Positions 12,100 through 23,538 of a stretch of DNA of 64,000 nucleotides are shown here, piece by piece; position 1 is the stretch's first letter; each line of letters opens with the position of its first letter. Origin of the DNA: Populus alba (Eukaryota > Streptophyta > Magnoliopsida > Malpighiales > Salicaceae); NCBI RefSeq assembly GCF_005239225.2, contig NC_133302.1:17711357-17775356 (forward strand). Reading direction: 5' to 3'. The position numbers were made by a program, and so were the translations under genes. The notes under the pieces are model-generated. The model saw only the letters and a list, made by a program, of their open reading frames with translations, was not told where the DNA came from and made no database searches.

Positions 12100-13389
12100 T
12101 ATAATTTACCCCTAACATGACTAAATTTACATATTTTGCCAATTTTCCGAATCTACCAGTAGAGATGGCAGCTCGACCTTTCCTCATATATTTACTTATA
12201 TCTGAAGTTCTAGAGCTCCAAATTAAGCGAGGCTAGACTCGTTGGAAAACTAACATACCTACATATAACTTATATGAAGAAACCTTCCCCACATTTTATC
12301 TATTTTAGGCCCAAATCCTCTCTGGAATCAAGGTGAAAAATCTGTCTAGTTTTCATCAATGGTTTTAGATGAACTTTCAATTATCCCCCCATTTCCCTTC
12401 TTCTCTTAAGACAATTATTTCTATTTTTTTACTACATTTCATAACTCTTCCTAATACAAACCATAGGCTATACATAAGGTTAATAAACTCGTTTCCACCT
12501 CACGTAGCACATGCATTTGATTCGTGAAGTTCCCTACTACCAAGTTATCATGTTTTCCCCATTAGTAAACTTCCTACTACACCTAATATATATCATTTAT
12601 TAGGTCTAAGGGAACCAAGGGTCCCCTTCTCTTTTCCATGCAATCATCTATCTCATTTACTCATTGTTCACATCATAACCATATATCACAAAGGTTTATC
12701 AAGCAATTTCAGAATCCCCCCCCCCCAATTCAACCCTCACATGGCCAGCCACTCTTTTCCCTTTGGTCATTATTGATTTTCTTTGGTATTTTTGCATGTT
12801 TAAGACAACTTATAATACTTCAATTAACTTAATTTCAATAATTTCTACAATTCCCCTAAATTTCACTCAAGAACCCTAATTTCCAAATTTCAAAATTGGT
12901 GTACAATTCTTATATGAATTTAAATTGATTTTCAGCATTGGTTTAGGGCTCCTTATTTGGAGGAAATTTGGGTTTCAATCCTAATTCGATTGAAGATTTT
13001 TAACTCTTTGCATGTAGCTACCCCCTCCCCTCTTTTTCCTTCACTTTATTTCTTGTTAGTTCCTTGCCACAAGATTTTTTTGTACTTAGTAATCTAAAAC
13101 TTGTGTATGCTTAACAATTTAGGTGTTTTTTTCTCAAATTTGGTGAAGGAGAAATCTTCCCTTTTTTTGTCTCAAATGTCTAGCCACATGGTGGAGAGAA
13201 TGAGGTATTTATAGTCCCTTTCTCTTTTAATTATACTTTGGCCCATTGTTTCCTCTTTTTTCACAATTGAGTTATACACCTTTTCTTCTTTAAAAATTCC
13301 CCCCTTAGCAATGTAATTTATTTAATTTCTCCTCACATTTAACCATTTCCATTCTTTGTTTTTGTAAGGGTTTATTCTCAGGTTTTATA
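12100..13389 (+). repeat. 3' part of an LTR (unit 1 copy of the 44856-47869 LTR)
   Basis: This is colinear with 46515-47869 with moderate divergence. It ends GGTTTTATA at 13389, followed by GCAGA, the target duplication that lies before the LTR start at 44856. A TATA-like TATTTATAG sits at about 13207. The first half is missing and is joined directly to CACTA sequence. Confidence 0.7.
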
Positions 13390-13826
13390 GCAGACCTCTG
13401 TTTCTTCCTTTATTTTGAACTCAACCACAGCTATTATAGTGAATCTTGTTACTGCCATGACTGCTACTACTATAGAGGCAACAATTGCGATAATTGTTCC
13501 TCTTTCTAACACTAAACATGTTATATCTTTGGAGCTTACAAACACCAATTATCTCTACTAGCAAATGTAGATGAAAATGTATCTTGTTAGAGAAGGTGTT
13601 TTTCAATTTGTTGATAGTTCTTTGACTTGTCCTCCTCACATGGCTACTACCAATGACTCTTCTCTTTAGATCAATCCCTCATTCCTTCTTTGGAAACAAC
13701 AAGATGAAATTATTATGAGTGCACTCCTTTCCTCTTTTTCAATTGATGTACTATACCTTGTTGTCGATTGCCAAACCTTATATTGTTTGGTGTACTCTTA
13801 CGCAAGCACTTGTTTCTCCATTTAAT
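13390..13826 (+). pseudogene. Ty1/copia gag fragment (unit 1)
   Basis: Broken frames give 'NPSFLLWKQQDEIIMSALLS' and 'VLYLVVDCQTLYC', the core of the copia gag (UBN2/retrotran_gag) domain. It parallels 47870-48290. It stops abruptly at about 13826, where gypsy LTR sequence begins. Everything found between these points in unit 2 is absent. Confidence 0.7.
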
Positions 13827-14417
13827 TTGATCCTCAATTGATTAATAAACTTCTAATTTCTTCAATTTAACCCTTGATTCAGTCAATTTCAGTTCCTCAA
13901 TTTACACGCCTTTTCTAATTTGGTCCTTGGTTTTGGATTTCTTCAATCAAGTTTCTAATTGGCCATCAAACTTTAATATTTATGCTATTACACCCCTTAT
14001 TTAACCAAATCAACTCTTTAAAATTTATAATTTAACCCCTAAACTTTAACTTCTTCCAATTAAATCCCAAATTGACTTAAAAATCAATTTTTCTTGCAAT
14101 CAAACTCTCCATAAAAATCAATTAAACCTTCAATAAAATTTAATCGAGCTCATAAACATCTGATTTTGAACTTTTTTTTCCTCAAAGTGAATTTTCTTAG
14201 TCAATAAGGCCTTCATTAGTGAAAAAATATACCATCAAATTTCACATTTTGTATTTTTGAACTTCCTTAACCAAATTTTGGCTATTTTTTAGGCGCTCCG
14301 ACATCTTCTTCTCACTGCTATTATTTTTTTGTTTTCTCCCGAATATATATATATATATATATATTTATTTATTTATTTATTTATTTTTTGTATTTTTTTT
14401 TTTTGTGGGGACCCAAA
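13827..14417 (-). repeat. Reverse gypsy LTR, partial (unit 1)
   Basis: It matches 60515-61089, the right part of the solo LTR in unit 2, including the degenerate repeats with TTTGGTCCTTGGTTTT and the closing GGGGACCCAAAAA. An AT/ATTT microsatellite lies at 14343-14390. Confidence 0.75.
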
Positions 14418-14840
14418 AAGGATAATAAACTTTGAAGCTTTATGGTTTATTTTTTTACAGTGCTTTGAAATTCATCTTGCAATGTGTCCCAATCACACTA
14501 ACACATAGTTTTGGAATTAAAATAATAATTAGCTAAAATTGGATGAAAAAATGGATATTGTATATACGAGTGATATATTTTTCAAATAATATAACCATAT
14601 ATTCAGTCATTTAAAAAAAAAAAAACATTAACGAAAATTAGCATATATTTCAATATCAAAAATTACAAGTCTTTAACAACATAAACTTGATATATTAGAT
14701 TTCAATTTTATTGGATAATTTATTTTGTCCACTAATTTTATTTTTCATCGTAATAAAAAACACCATTACAATCAATTATAAGACAGTTCGTAGGAACAGT
14801 ATGCCCAAATGTCGCCGTGCAAATGCTCTCTGGCAATATA
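14418..14840. other. FAR 3' flank
   Basis: This is AT-rich sequence downstream of the FAR stop codon, colinear with 61095-61470. No gene is visible; the 64-codon plus-strand frame at 14711-14905 overlaps the last FAR exon antisense. Confidence 0.5.
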
Positions 14841-17800
14841 TCATTTTAGCACATGTTTTACGAGACCAGGAAAATGAACATTCATCATGTAAGCTTCCCA
14901 ATTAACACTTGTGGGGTCAAAGTTGAAGGCATCTGCTTCTGAACAAGTCTCTCTTGCAGCAATTTGCAACTTCTCCGAGTTGGTGTCATCAAATCTGAGT
15001 AAAAAAAGATAAAATTAATTTATTATGCGCTAATCTATATATGAAATATTCATTCAAACTATAAGATATATCAATGGAATTCAATGACTATATCCTTACA
15101 TGCCCTTAAAGAACACATAAGGTTCATAGAGCTCAGCTAATCGCATTCCACGCTTCAAGTTTCTGTCAAGAGCAGTGTACTTGTCCTTATAGGGTTTCTG
15201 GAATAAACCAGTAATGATTGCTAGATATTGGAATACCTGGTAAGAGAAAAAATTACTGATTTTAGGTTAATTTACTTTTTGATTTTAGGTTGTAATCATG
15301 CATAGTGTACCAATCTCGATCTTCCTCTACCACTTTATTAGCCATGGGTAGCATAACTAGATATTACTCTCTGCCTGATCCGTTTTTCTCTTCTAAGCCC
15401 AAAAACTATTGCACAATTAAAATACCCACATGAAGCATAGCATAGCCTGAAGTGATCGACTTCCAGCTAATAACATTTTGTTTAGGCAGTTCATCAAATA
15501 CCAAACATACTTTAACAGCCTTTCAAGCAAACATTCCTAGCTAGACGCAATATTTTCGATCCACAAGAGCACTTTTCGTGCAATTATCATGACACCACAT
15601 CCTCTTTAGTTAAAGTTTGATCAGACCTGGTCAAATTTGATCAAAACCTGTTACGTAAAAAGGTTGACTTTGTAAAACGAAATGAAATTTCTTCGAGTAG
15701 GACCTATGGTGATGCAGGTTATGTGTGAACCATATGAACTATAGAAATAGACTAGATTTTGATGGACATAACGAAATGTGAAATTAAATTAATGCCAAAA
15801 AATTGGAAATTAAGACGCAGCTCAATTAAATTAGTTATGTTCATCAAACCTTTAATGGCAACGAATAACGAATCGCCATGTATATACGGAAACTAGCCAT
15901 GGAGCTGAAAGCTGTAACCTCGCCAACCTTTATTGGCTTTCCTTCTTTGTCAATCAACGGGTTTTGAGTGAAGTAACGAAATAATAATTCATTTAAATTT
16001 GAGAATTTGAACGGATTTCTCAATGAAGATCCTACATGATAAATGATTTCTGAAGTAGTGGATCGGTTTGCATATTCCAACATGGCCACGATAAGAGCAT
16101 TGATTACCATGTCAGCTGGTATCTGCATCATTTCCAGGACATTTTCAGTTTCGGCATGCTTTTATTTATAAAAACTAATTGAAGAACGAAGGGGGTATGA
16201 GCTAACCACGTCAACTATTAACTGTGGATTGAACGGAAAGTGTTTCAATTTCCCTTTAGCATAGCCAACAGCTACACCATCAATGGTCCTGTGTTATGGG
16301 GACAAAAATTGAGATTCGAAAATTAATGAAGAACCATGCATGCTTACACCATGATGCGCATGCAGATATGCAGTAGCAGACTACCTTACACCTTCAATCC
16401 AACCGGGAAACGGCTCCTGGTAAGTACTTGTTACCATAGTAGGGCGGATAATGACTAGAGGCACTGTATCTCTACTATAATGGACTAGGAGCATCTCTCC
16501 CATTGCCTTGGTAAATACGTAAGTGTTTGGCCATCCAAACATCCTGGCCCTATAAGTAATCACCATCAAGGGAAAAGATATCATGTCAGGCAAAGAAGTA
16601 TACATGTCTTAAACGAAAATTGTCACAATTTAATTAGATATCATTACCGTTCAGTGCCATAATCCTTCATGTAAGATGTGACCGCACTCTCTTCAGCATG
16701 TTCTGAGTGGAGTTTTCTCAATTTCTCGTCGACCAGTTTCTTTTCTATGTCGACGTCTATCATTTCCGTGCCTTTCTTGGCTTTACCCAAGCGAAATGGC
16801 TTCTCCTGTATCAATCCTGCATCTTCGCCGCATACGTAAGCTGACGAAAGCACAATCATTGAGAAGAATGTTAGTCTGCATTAAAGATTCCAAAACATTA
16901 TACTGGATTATGTGCATAGACGAGTACAGTGTGTCCAATGAAAGCTCAATCCAACTACATAATAAATATTCTTACCAGTTGATAAATGGACAAGCACCTT
17001 AACATTATTACATTTCTTGACAAAGTTCAAGAGGTGCAAAGGTCCCAATGTATTGATACCTAATGCAACATCGTATCTTCAACAAACAATATAAAAAAAT
17101 AAGTAAGAAGAGTGAAACGTTACTAATTTTAGTGATTAACAAATTCTTAAATACCTTTCGTTGCAAAGGAATTTGAATCTCTTATCTCTAAAAGAAATGA
17201 ACTAATGAAAATCAGTTAATTTCCTTGCTGACCTTTCATCAAAGTTGGTGGTGGCAGCGCAGTTAATCACCGTATGAATTTCATTCCATAACTGATCCTT
17301 CAACAATGAGTCTCTTATTCCCAAGTCCACACAAGAGATGTCCCCAGGAACAGGAGTCACTTTTTCATAAACGAAGGAATATAAACTTGCACCATGTTGC
17401 TCTCTCAAAACATCAAACAAGGCCATCCCTATCACCTGTATAAATCAGTATATATATGCAATATAGTATCAAGAACTATTCTATGTTTCAGTCCATGATG
17501 CACATATAATAAATTTAAGATAAAAAAAAAGAGAGAAAGAATTAAGGAGAAGAAGATTTTACCTCATTGTGCAGGCGTTCTTCAGCAGATTTAGTGTCCA
17601 CGGCTCTTAGAAGAAGATAAAGCTTCTTCACTTTGGGTTGAACCCTCAATATCTTCTCCACAAAAACTGCCAATGTTAGAAAACAAATTTGTTAATAGAT
17701 TGATTATGTCACAGAACATCACTACAAAAATTAAAGGGACGAAATCATAAATTCGTAAGTCTTGAGAAAATAAATTTCTTTTGAGAGGGGACAATACTCT

Positions 17801-17876
17801 TTGCAAGAAATCCAGTTGCACCAATGACCAAAATGGACTTGTTGTTTAGGAACTCCATTATACTTCCCGGCTCCAT
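14841..17876 (-). CDS. FAR: Alcohol-forming fatty acyl-CoA reductase, 10 exons, intact
   Basis: Predicted to reduce long-chain acyl-CoA with NADPH to primary fatty alcohols for wax or suberin, at the endoplasmic reticulum (family knowledge). Exons on the minus strand: 17876-17798, 17666-17563, 17435-17233, 17076-16976, 16840-16648, 16549-16385, 16288-16207, 16122-15850, 15236-15100, 14994-14841. All introns are GT-AG and phases agree, giving 1,491 nt and 496 residues, normal for plant FARs. Visible motifs: Rossmann 'GATGFLA' at residues 19-25, the SDR catalytic Y-x-x-x-K as 'YVFTK' at 237-241, '[11 protein letters not shown]' after it, '[10 protein letters not shown]', and a C-terminal 'Sterile' (FAR_C) domain in exons 9-10 with '[10 protein letters not shown]' and 'FDDTNSEKL'. 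ATG 17876 was chosen because it is the first in frame before the Rossmann motif; an in-frame Met7 is an alternative. The exact paralogue (CER4-like or another) cannot be settled here. Confidence 0.93.
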
Positions 17877-17940
17877 TGAAGATAATATTTTCCTACCTTT
17901 ATTAAATTTTTGGACGAATTAAAAACACCATCTCAGAGGG

Positions 17941-17949
17941 TATATATAA
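17941..17949 (-). promoter_or_regulatory. Candidate TATA box of FAR
   Basis: The minus strand reads TTATATATA, 65 nt before the FAR start codon, a plausible spacing for a short 5' UTR. Confidence 0.5.
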
Positions 17950-17984
17950 CACGATTTTCCAAGTATTCCAAGTAGCATCAGATG

Positions 17985-18485
17985 ACAGTGGTTGTACAGT
18001 TTACCAAATCATTTAAAGTGTTTAAAGCAGGGTAGTTAGGAGGGACCGGGGTAGTTAACAATTCAAGAGAAATTTTGGATTATTTAATTTCATCTCATTT
18101 TCAACGTGATAATATAATATTTATAATCTTAAAATAAAGAGCATTATATATATAAGCTTATTGTAGAATAGAAAATTAATATAAAATGTTGTTATCATTA
18201 CAGTTACTTATATATCTGTTAAAATAAAAAAATAATATAGGATGTTGGAATCATTACAGTTACTGTAATATTCTGCTACTCTATATAAATAAAAAGATTG
18301 GTTAAGACACAACTCAATATATTTTATTATTCTCAACTAAGCTAACATCTATATAAGAGCAAGTAGCATCAGATTACAGTGGTTGTTTGCAAACTTAAAT
18401 TGAAATTTACTATTTAGCAAATCATTTAAAGTGTTTAAAGAAGGGTAGTTAGTATGGACCAGATGTGATGACAATTCAAGAGATA
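17985..18485 (-). repeat. Duplicated FAR upstream segment
   Basis: The block with GTAGCATCAGATGACAGTGG and CAAATCATTTAAAGTG at 17981-18068 recurs at 18361-18482 with an extra insert of about 30 bp. Both copies lie within 610 bp of the FAR start codon. AT-rich sequence between them resembles 27180-27275. Confidence 0.7.
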
Positions 18486-18514
18486 AGATGTGGGAAAACG
18501 ATTGTGTACCTAGA

Positions 18515-18520
18515 CACGTG
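18515..18520. promoter_or_regulatory. G-box CACGTG upstream of FAR
   Basis: This is a perfect palindromic G-box about 640 bp before the FAR start codon. bZIP and bHLH factors bind such sites, but one hexamer can occur by chance. Confidence 0.25.
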
Positions 18521-18859
18521 CTATTGTGAATTCAAATAGTGCCTCGGGAAAACAGCTGTGAGTCTAAACACTAGCGATTGCCGATATAGAAAGTGGCTTG
18601 CAGCTCCTTTCTTTTGCATTTATCGTGTTGGGTCTTCTGCCGGTATTTGTTGACGGCTGGATACACATCAAAACTTTGAAAATTTGAAAATGACATAACT
18701 CGTAATGTAAAAAGAAGCTTGAGAAGATAAATCTAACACCATTAAAAAATAAAATCACTACTAGTGAATATAATGGGCCATATGAGGGGCTCGAAGACAA
18801 GGAACCCGTCATCTTCGGACCATTAATATAACTTATTTTGTTTATTGTTGGTTACTTTT

Positions 18860-19640
18860 TTTTAATATTGTTGGATTCATCTCGTTGAGATCTTGTCAAT
18901 GATATCAATGTTGTCATCATTAAAGCTTCAGTATGCCTCTAAGAGTGTCATTATCGAAGCTTCAATGCCTTTAAGATCTCTTTCTTTTTTCTTATAAATT
19001 GTTGGTGCTCTTCAGTATCTCACCTTTACTAAATTGGATGAATGTTATGTTGTAAACAAGGTTTGTCAATTTAAGCATACTTCTACTAAGAGCCATTGGC
19101 TTGTTGTTAAACGTAGATTGTGATATTTAAAAAGTATGGCTTCTTTTGGCCTACACCTTACTCATGGTTTTTCATTATCTCTTCATGATTTTACATATGC
19201 TAATTGAGCTGGTAGTATTGATGATTATACGTCTATTAGGACTTACATTGTATTTTTTTAGCACCACCCCTGTTTCATGAAAATCTAGTAAGTAATGCAC
19301 TATTGCTCGTTCCTCCACTAAAATTGAGTACAGAGCTTTAATTGATGGCACTGTCGAGGTTCTTTGACTTCACTATCTTTTGTTAGAATTATGTTTCTTT
19401 CCTAGTTCTATCACCCACTACTTGGTGCGACCACTTGGGTGCTACTTATTTGTTTACTAATATGATTTTTCAAGCTCGTACAAAGCATGTTACTATTGAT
19501 TATCACTTTATTCGTAATCGAGTGGATAAAAAAGAGATTCAAAATCAATCATATCCTCAAAGGACAAATTAGTTGATTTTCTTACCAAGCTGTGACATTT
19601 ATTTACGGTCCAAGCTTGATGTGGACACCACCTTGTATAT
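18860..19640 (+). pseudogene. Ty1/copia RNase H and 3' end fragment
   Basis: Broken plus-strand frames give 'ARSSTKIEYRALIDGTVEVL', the RNase H block around the conserved E-Y-R-A-L motif, then a degenerate tail ending near GTCCAAGCTTGATGTGG. Many stops are present. It differs from the copia element of units 1 and 2 and is not clearly flanked by LTRs. Confidence 0.6.
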
Positions 19641-19829
19641 GAAATGTGTTATATTAGAAAAAATTTTGTGATTTTCCCATATAGATTTATCTTGTATAGT
19701 ATGGTCTACATTATCAAATATATGTTGCCCTATTCATATATATAGAGAGGGTGGCTGCCACATTTTGTAAGCCTCCTATTTTACATAAAATACTACTTTA
19801 TTATCTCCTCAATTTGTCTTATCGTAAAA

Positions 19830-20400
19830 AAGATAACATTAATTTATTATGAGCTAATCTTTGTAATATTGTTCATTTAAAGTTTAGGATATATCAATGG
19901 AATTCAATAAATATATCCCTATATGCCCTTAACGAACACCTAAGGTTCATAAAGCTCTGTCATTCGCATTCCACGCTTCAATTTTCTTTCAAGAGAAGTG
20001 TACTTGTCCTTATAGGGTTTCTGGAATAAAACAGTATTGATTGCTAGATGGAATACCTGGTTAGAGAAAAAATTACTTGATAGTTTGAGATTAATGAGAA
20101 AACAATCACATACGTAGGTTGTAATAATGCATGAGACATGCATAGTGTACCAATTTCGATCTTCCTCCACCACTTTATTAGCCATGGGTAGCATAACTAG
20201 AAATTACTCTTCGTCTCCGTATTTCTCTTTTAAGCCTAAAAACTATTGAAATCACCTTCTCCGACAGCAAACTCGTTGCACCATTAAAATACCCACATGA
20301 AGCATAGCATAGCCTGAAGTGATCGACTTCCAGCTAATAATATTTTGTTTAGGCAGTTCATCAAATACTAAACATACCAAACCCGTATGACCATGCTTTA
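19830..20400 (-). pseudogene. Stranded FAR exon 9 with flanking intron
   Basis: The block is colinear with 15020-15510 of the FAR gene. The exon equivalent is 19923-20056. It keeps '[20 protein letters not shown]' but has a 3-bp deletion, a stop where 'EPYVF' should continue (TAT to TAG), and a lost splice donor (GT to AT). No other FAR exon lies nearby, so it is debris from a further FAR copy or from the duplication breakpoint. Confidence 0.85.
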
Positions 20401-20587
20401 ATAGCCCGTATGACAATCACATACATAATAAATATTCTGACTGCTTATATCATCAAACACTTTCAAAGCATTATTAAAATTGTCAAACTTAGAGTATAAA
20501 TGAAGGCATCAACTACCCAGAAAAACATGTCTCTATCTAACCCAACATTTATCAACCGGGTATTAGTAATTCTTGCAAAACTCAATA

Positions 20588-22740
20588 ACTTTTTTTGGAT
20601 AATCATCAGGAGCATATTGAAAAGGCCATAAAGTCAATAACCAAAGCAAAATACAGGGACAAGATAAAAAAGAAGAAAAAGGAACATACTTAGAGAGGAA
20701 AAAAAAATTGATCTACTACATCAAAAACAAAGAAAGCAGCTAAGATTTATTATTACACCATAATTTGATGCCATCAAAAGATCTTAAAAGGTCATTTCCT
20801 ATATAAGTGAAGTTTGAATCTAGAGTATGCAACTAAATAGCAACTTGATGAAGGATGGGGGAGAAATAATCAAACAAGCTTATAGTTCCCTCCTCAAAAA
20901 TAATTTTGTTCCTCAACAACCAAATACCTCAAGTAGTACTAATGGAGATTAGTCTCCAAGCTAACCTTTGAAATTTGCCTTGCACTAGTCCGGGCCATTG
21001 CAGAAGCAGCATGTCTAGTGTGCTTGGTAAACAATATTAGATACCCCACTAATCCAAAACTTTCATCCAAACACTTTTAGAAAAGTTACAGTGTATAATA
21101 AGGTGCTTTGAAGTTTCCAAATCTAAGCTGCAAAAGATACATGAAGCTTGAGTGGCAAGCAAAACATTCTGGTAATGGAGAAAAGCTCTTGTACTAACTT
21201 TTTCCTGAACTGCCAACCAAAAGAACACTTAAACTTTTGGGAGGGCCCCTTTAATCCAGACGTTGGCTTCAAAAACTCTATCATTAGTAGAAGAGGTACA
21301 ATCAATTAGGGTGTAACAAGACTTAACTGAGAAACTTCCATCAGAATTACACGACCATATGATTTTGTCATCTTTTTCATGTCGAATTATCATTGGCTCT
21401 AGCATTGAGAGCAATTGATGATATTGTTGCTCCTCATAAGATAAGAGGTTCCCACATTAAACCAAATTCCATTGCCAATGATCATTAACCCATTGACACA
21501 TCTCGTGAACCAAACCATTCTAAAGAGCAGAATCTTTGTAAAGCTTGGGGAAAATGCTACACAAAACATTTGATCTTATCTACACATCATACCAAAAAAG
21601 GATGGAGTACCCATCACTAATCATGAATTTAATGTTTTGACGTAATACTGAGCCAATAACACTGCTTGGATCCAAGATTGATAAAATATCTGACCAAAAT
21701 AGGGAAATATGACCATGCATTTTTGGGATTCCATTCTCGAAAGTTGGGGAGTAAAAATGGGATGTTACCTATTTCCATAAGGCATGGCCTAGCGAGCTTA
21801 GCCTTCATATCCATTTGAAAAGCACGGATATATTTTTTATACATTAAAGAACCCAACCTAAGGCATCCTCCTTTTCTAGCTTTCACCACAATACACCACT
21901 GCACCTTGCAAATTTTCTTCTACTCCAACACCCCAAACCACAATAATCTTCGTTGAATAGAGGTCAAGATATTACAAACACCATTTGGCATAAGAAAAGA
22001 AGACATATAATAGATTGGCAACGAACTCATGACACTTTTGATTAGGCAAATATGTCTTGCCATACTAAGCATATGACGTCTCCACATGCTTAACTTTCTT
22101 TTGAAATTCTCAATAATAGGCTTCATATAGACAACGTTTTAGAATTGGATCCCAAAGGCATGCACATATAAGAGCAAGGCAAGAATTAAATATGCAAAAG
22201 ACTGAAGATGTCATACTAGCACAAGTACCTTCCCCAACATTTATGCAAATGAAAGAGCTTTTGTGGAAGTTAATGTGCAAACCTAAACAAATAGTGAACC
22301 ATAACAAAATTCTTTTAACTATTTTGACCATGTGAAGATTAGCAGGCATGCAAATCAGAGTGTCATCTACATATTGCAGGTGACTAAGGTAAAAGTTATC
22401 TCCAAAAGGGATATCTTTGAAAAGATTAGTTGTAGCTGCTCTCTGAAACAAAATAGATAAGCCCTCTATTGTAATTAAAAAAAGAAAATCAGAAAGGGGT
22501 CATTTTGGAGAATCCCACAACCCATCAAGAATTCCTTAGAAGGAGATCCATTAATTAGCACTGGTAATTTTTCAGTTGAGATGCAAGTGTTGATCAAGCA
22601 AAACTCAATAACTTAAATGAGAAACAATGGTCAATAAGATAAGAGTAATTAATAAGGAAAAGCTTTTGCCATTTGAGATGTGCTAAAGGACTAAGAACAT
22701 CTATCACATTACCTTTGTAAGTAAATACATAAATGTTAAC
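20588..22740 (-). pseudogene. LINE (L1-type) 3' half: reverse transcriptase and zf-RVT region
   Basis: Minus strand, in order: an RT segment with 'YLSHLQYVDDTLIC' (about 22390-22350, catalytic aspartates kept), 'GLHINFHKSSF', then 'RRHMLSMARHICLIKSVMSS' (22080-22020), and near 21400 the zf-RVT-type segment with 'DKIIWSCNSDGSFSVKSC'. Each block is in a different frame with stops, so the element is dead. A T-run near 20590 may be the copied poly(A) tail. The 5' half, including the endonuclease, is absent. Confidence 0.8.
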
Positions 22741-22741
22741 C

Positions 22742-22880
22742 CTGAAGGGTAGCTCAACTGGTCAGATCATAAGTTTACTCTTTAATGATCACGAGTTCGA
22801 AACTTTGATCTAATTAGACTAGATTGAGTGGGTGACTCTCCATTGGATGGCTACACAATAGGTGCCCAACTTGACTTTTT
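22742..22880 (+). mobile_element. tRNA-derived SINE
   Basis: The head has an A-box-like GGTAGCTCAACTGGT and, about 35 nt on, a B-box-like GAGTTCGAAAC, as in RNA polymerase III promoters of tRNA-derived SINEs. It ends in a short T-run at about 22873-22880. A truncated copy sits at 4965. It does not fold as a plausible tRNA. Confidence 0.6.
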
Positions 22881-23538
22881 TTTAAAATCACAAAAATAAA
22901 CTATATTTTTCATCTATGAATCATAAGACTGTAAAATAAAGTATAAACTTTAAATCTATATATAAAACCATGAAAGTTCTTCACACAGGATATTACTACA
23001 GTTCTACAAAATTAAAAATTAAAATTAAAAAAATGGGTTGAGTCGGGGTAGGGTGAACCCCTCACCCGCATCCCCATCTGCCTTTAGTCAAACCAAATTA
23101 AATTTTATCAACTTCCCAATCAAATTAGATAGAAACCATATCTAATCATATGAAATGACACTTAATACCTAACAAGTGAAGTGAAATTGCGATCTCTATT
23201 ATTATCACATTACTTTTCGCTTAATTCTTTTTTCTAGTTGTATTTTGTTTTTACAATTATTTTATTTATTTACTAGATGGTACTAACAAAATTTAGATTT
23301 AAGATTGAAATTTAAGTTTAATTTTTTTGACATGGCTAATGGGCTTCAAGCCCTAAGATCTTCTTCTTATCTATTTGGATTCTAATGACCTTTTAAATGA
23401 TAGATTAGGATTTCTTTTGTCTCTTAATAACTTTATTGTTAGAAAAAGTATTTATAGTTACACACAAATTAAGATAGAAAAGCAGACATGTAATTTGCCT
23501 AATGAATTCTCTTACATTATAAATAATCTCATTATGAT
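22881..23538. repeat. Intergenic block shared with 5053-5702
   Basis: This is AT-rich, colinear with the unit 1 block and without genes. It ends in ATGAT, the left target-site copy of the next solo LTR. Confidence 0.75.

Noticed and set aside
19940..20194. 84-codon frame as a separate gene
   Set aside because: It runs from intron sequence into a FAR exon 9 copy and stops at a nonsense codon; it is a pseudogene remnant.
22742..22815. Functional tRNA gene
   Set aside because: A- and B-box-like motifs are present but no acceptor stem or anticodon arm can be formed; a SINE explains it better.
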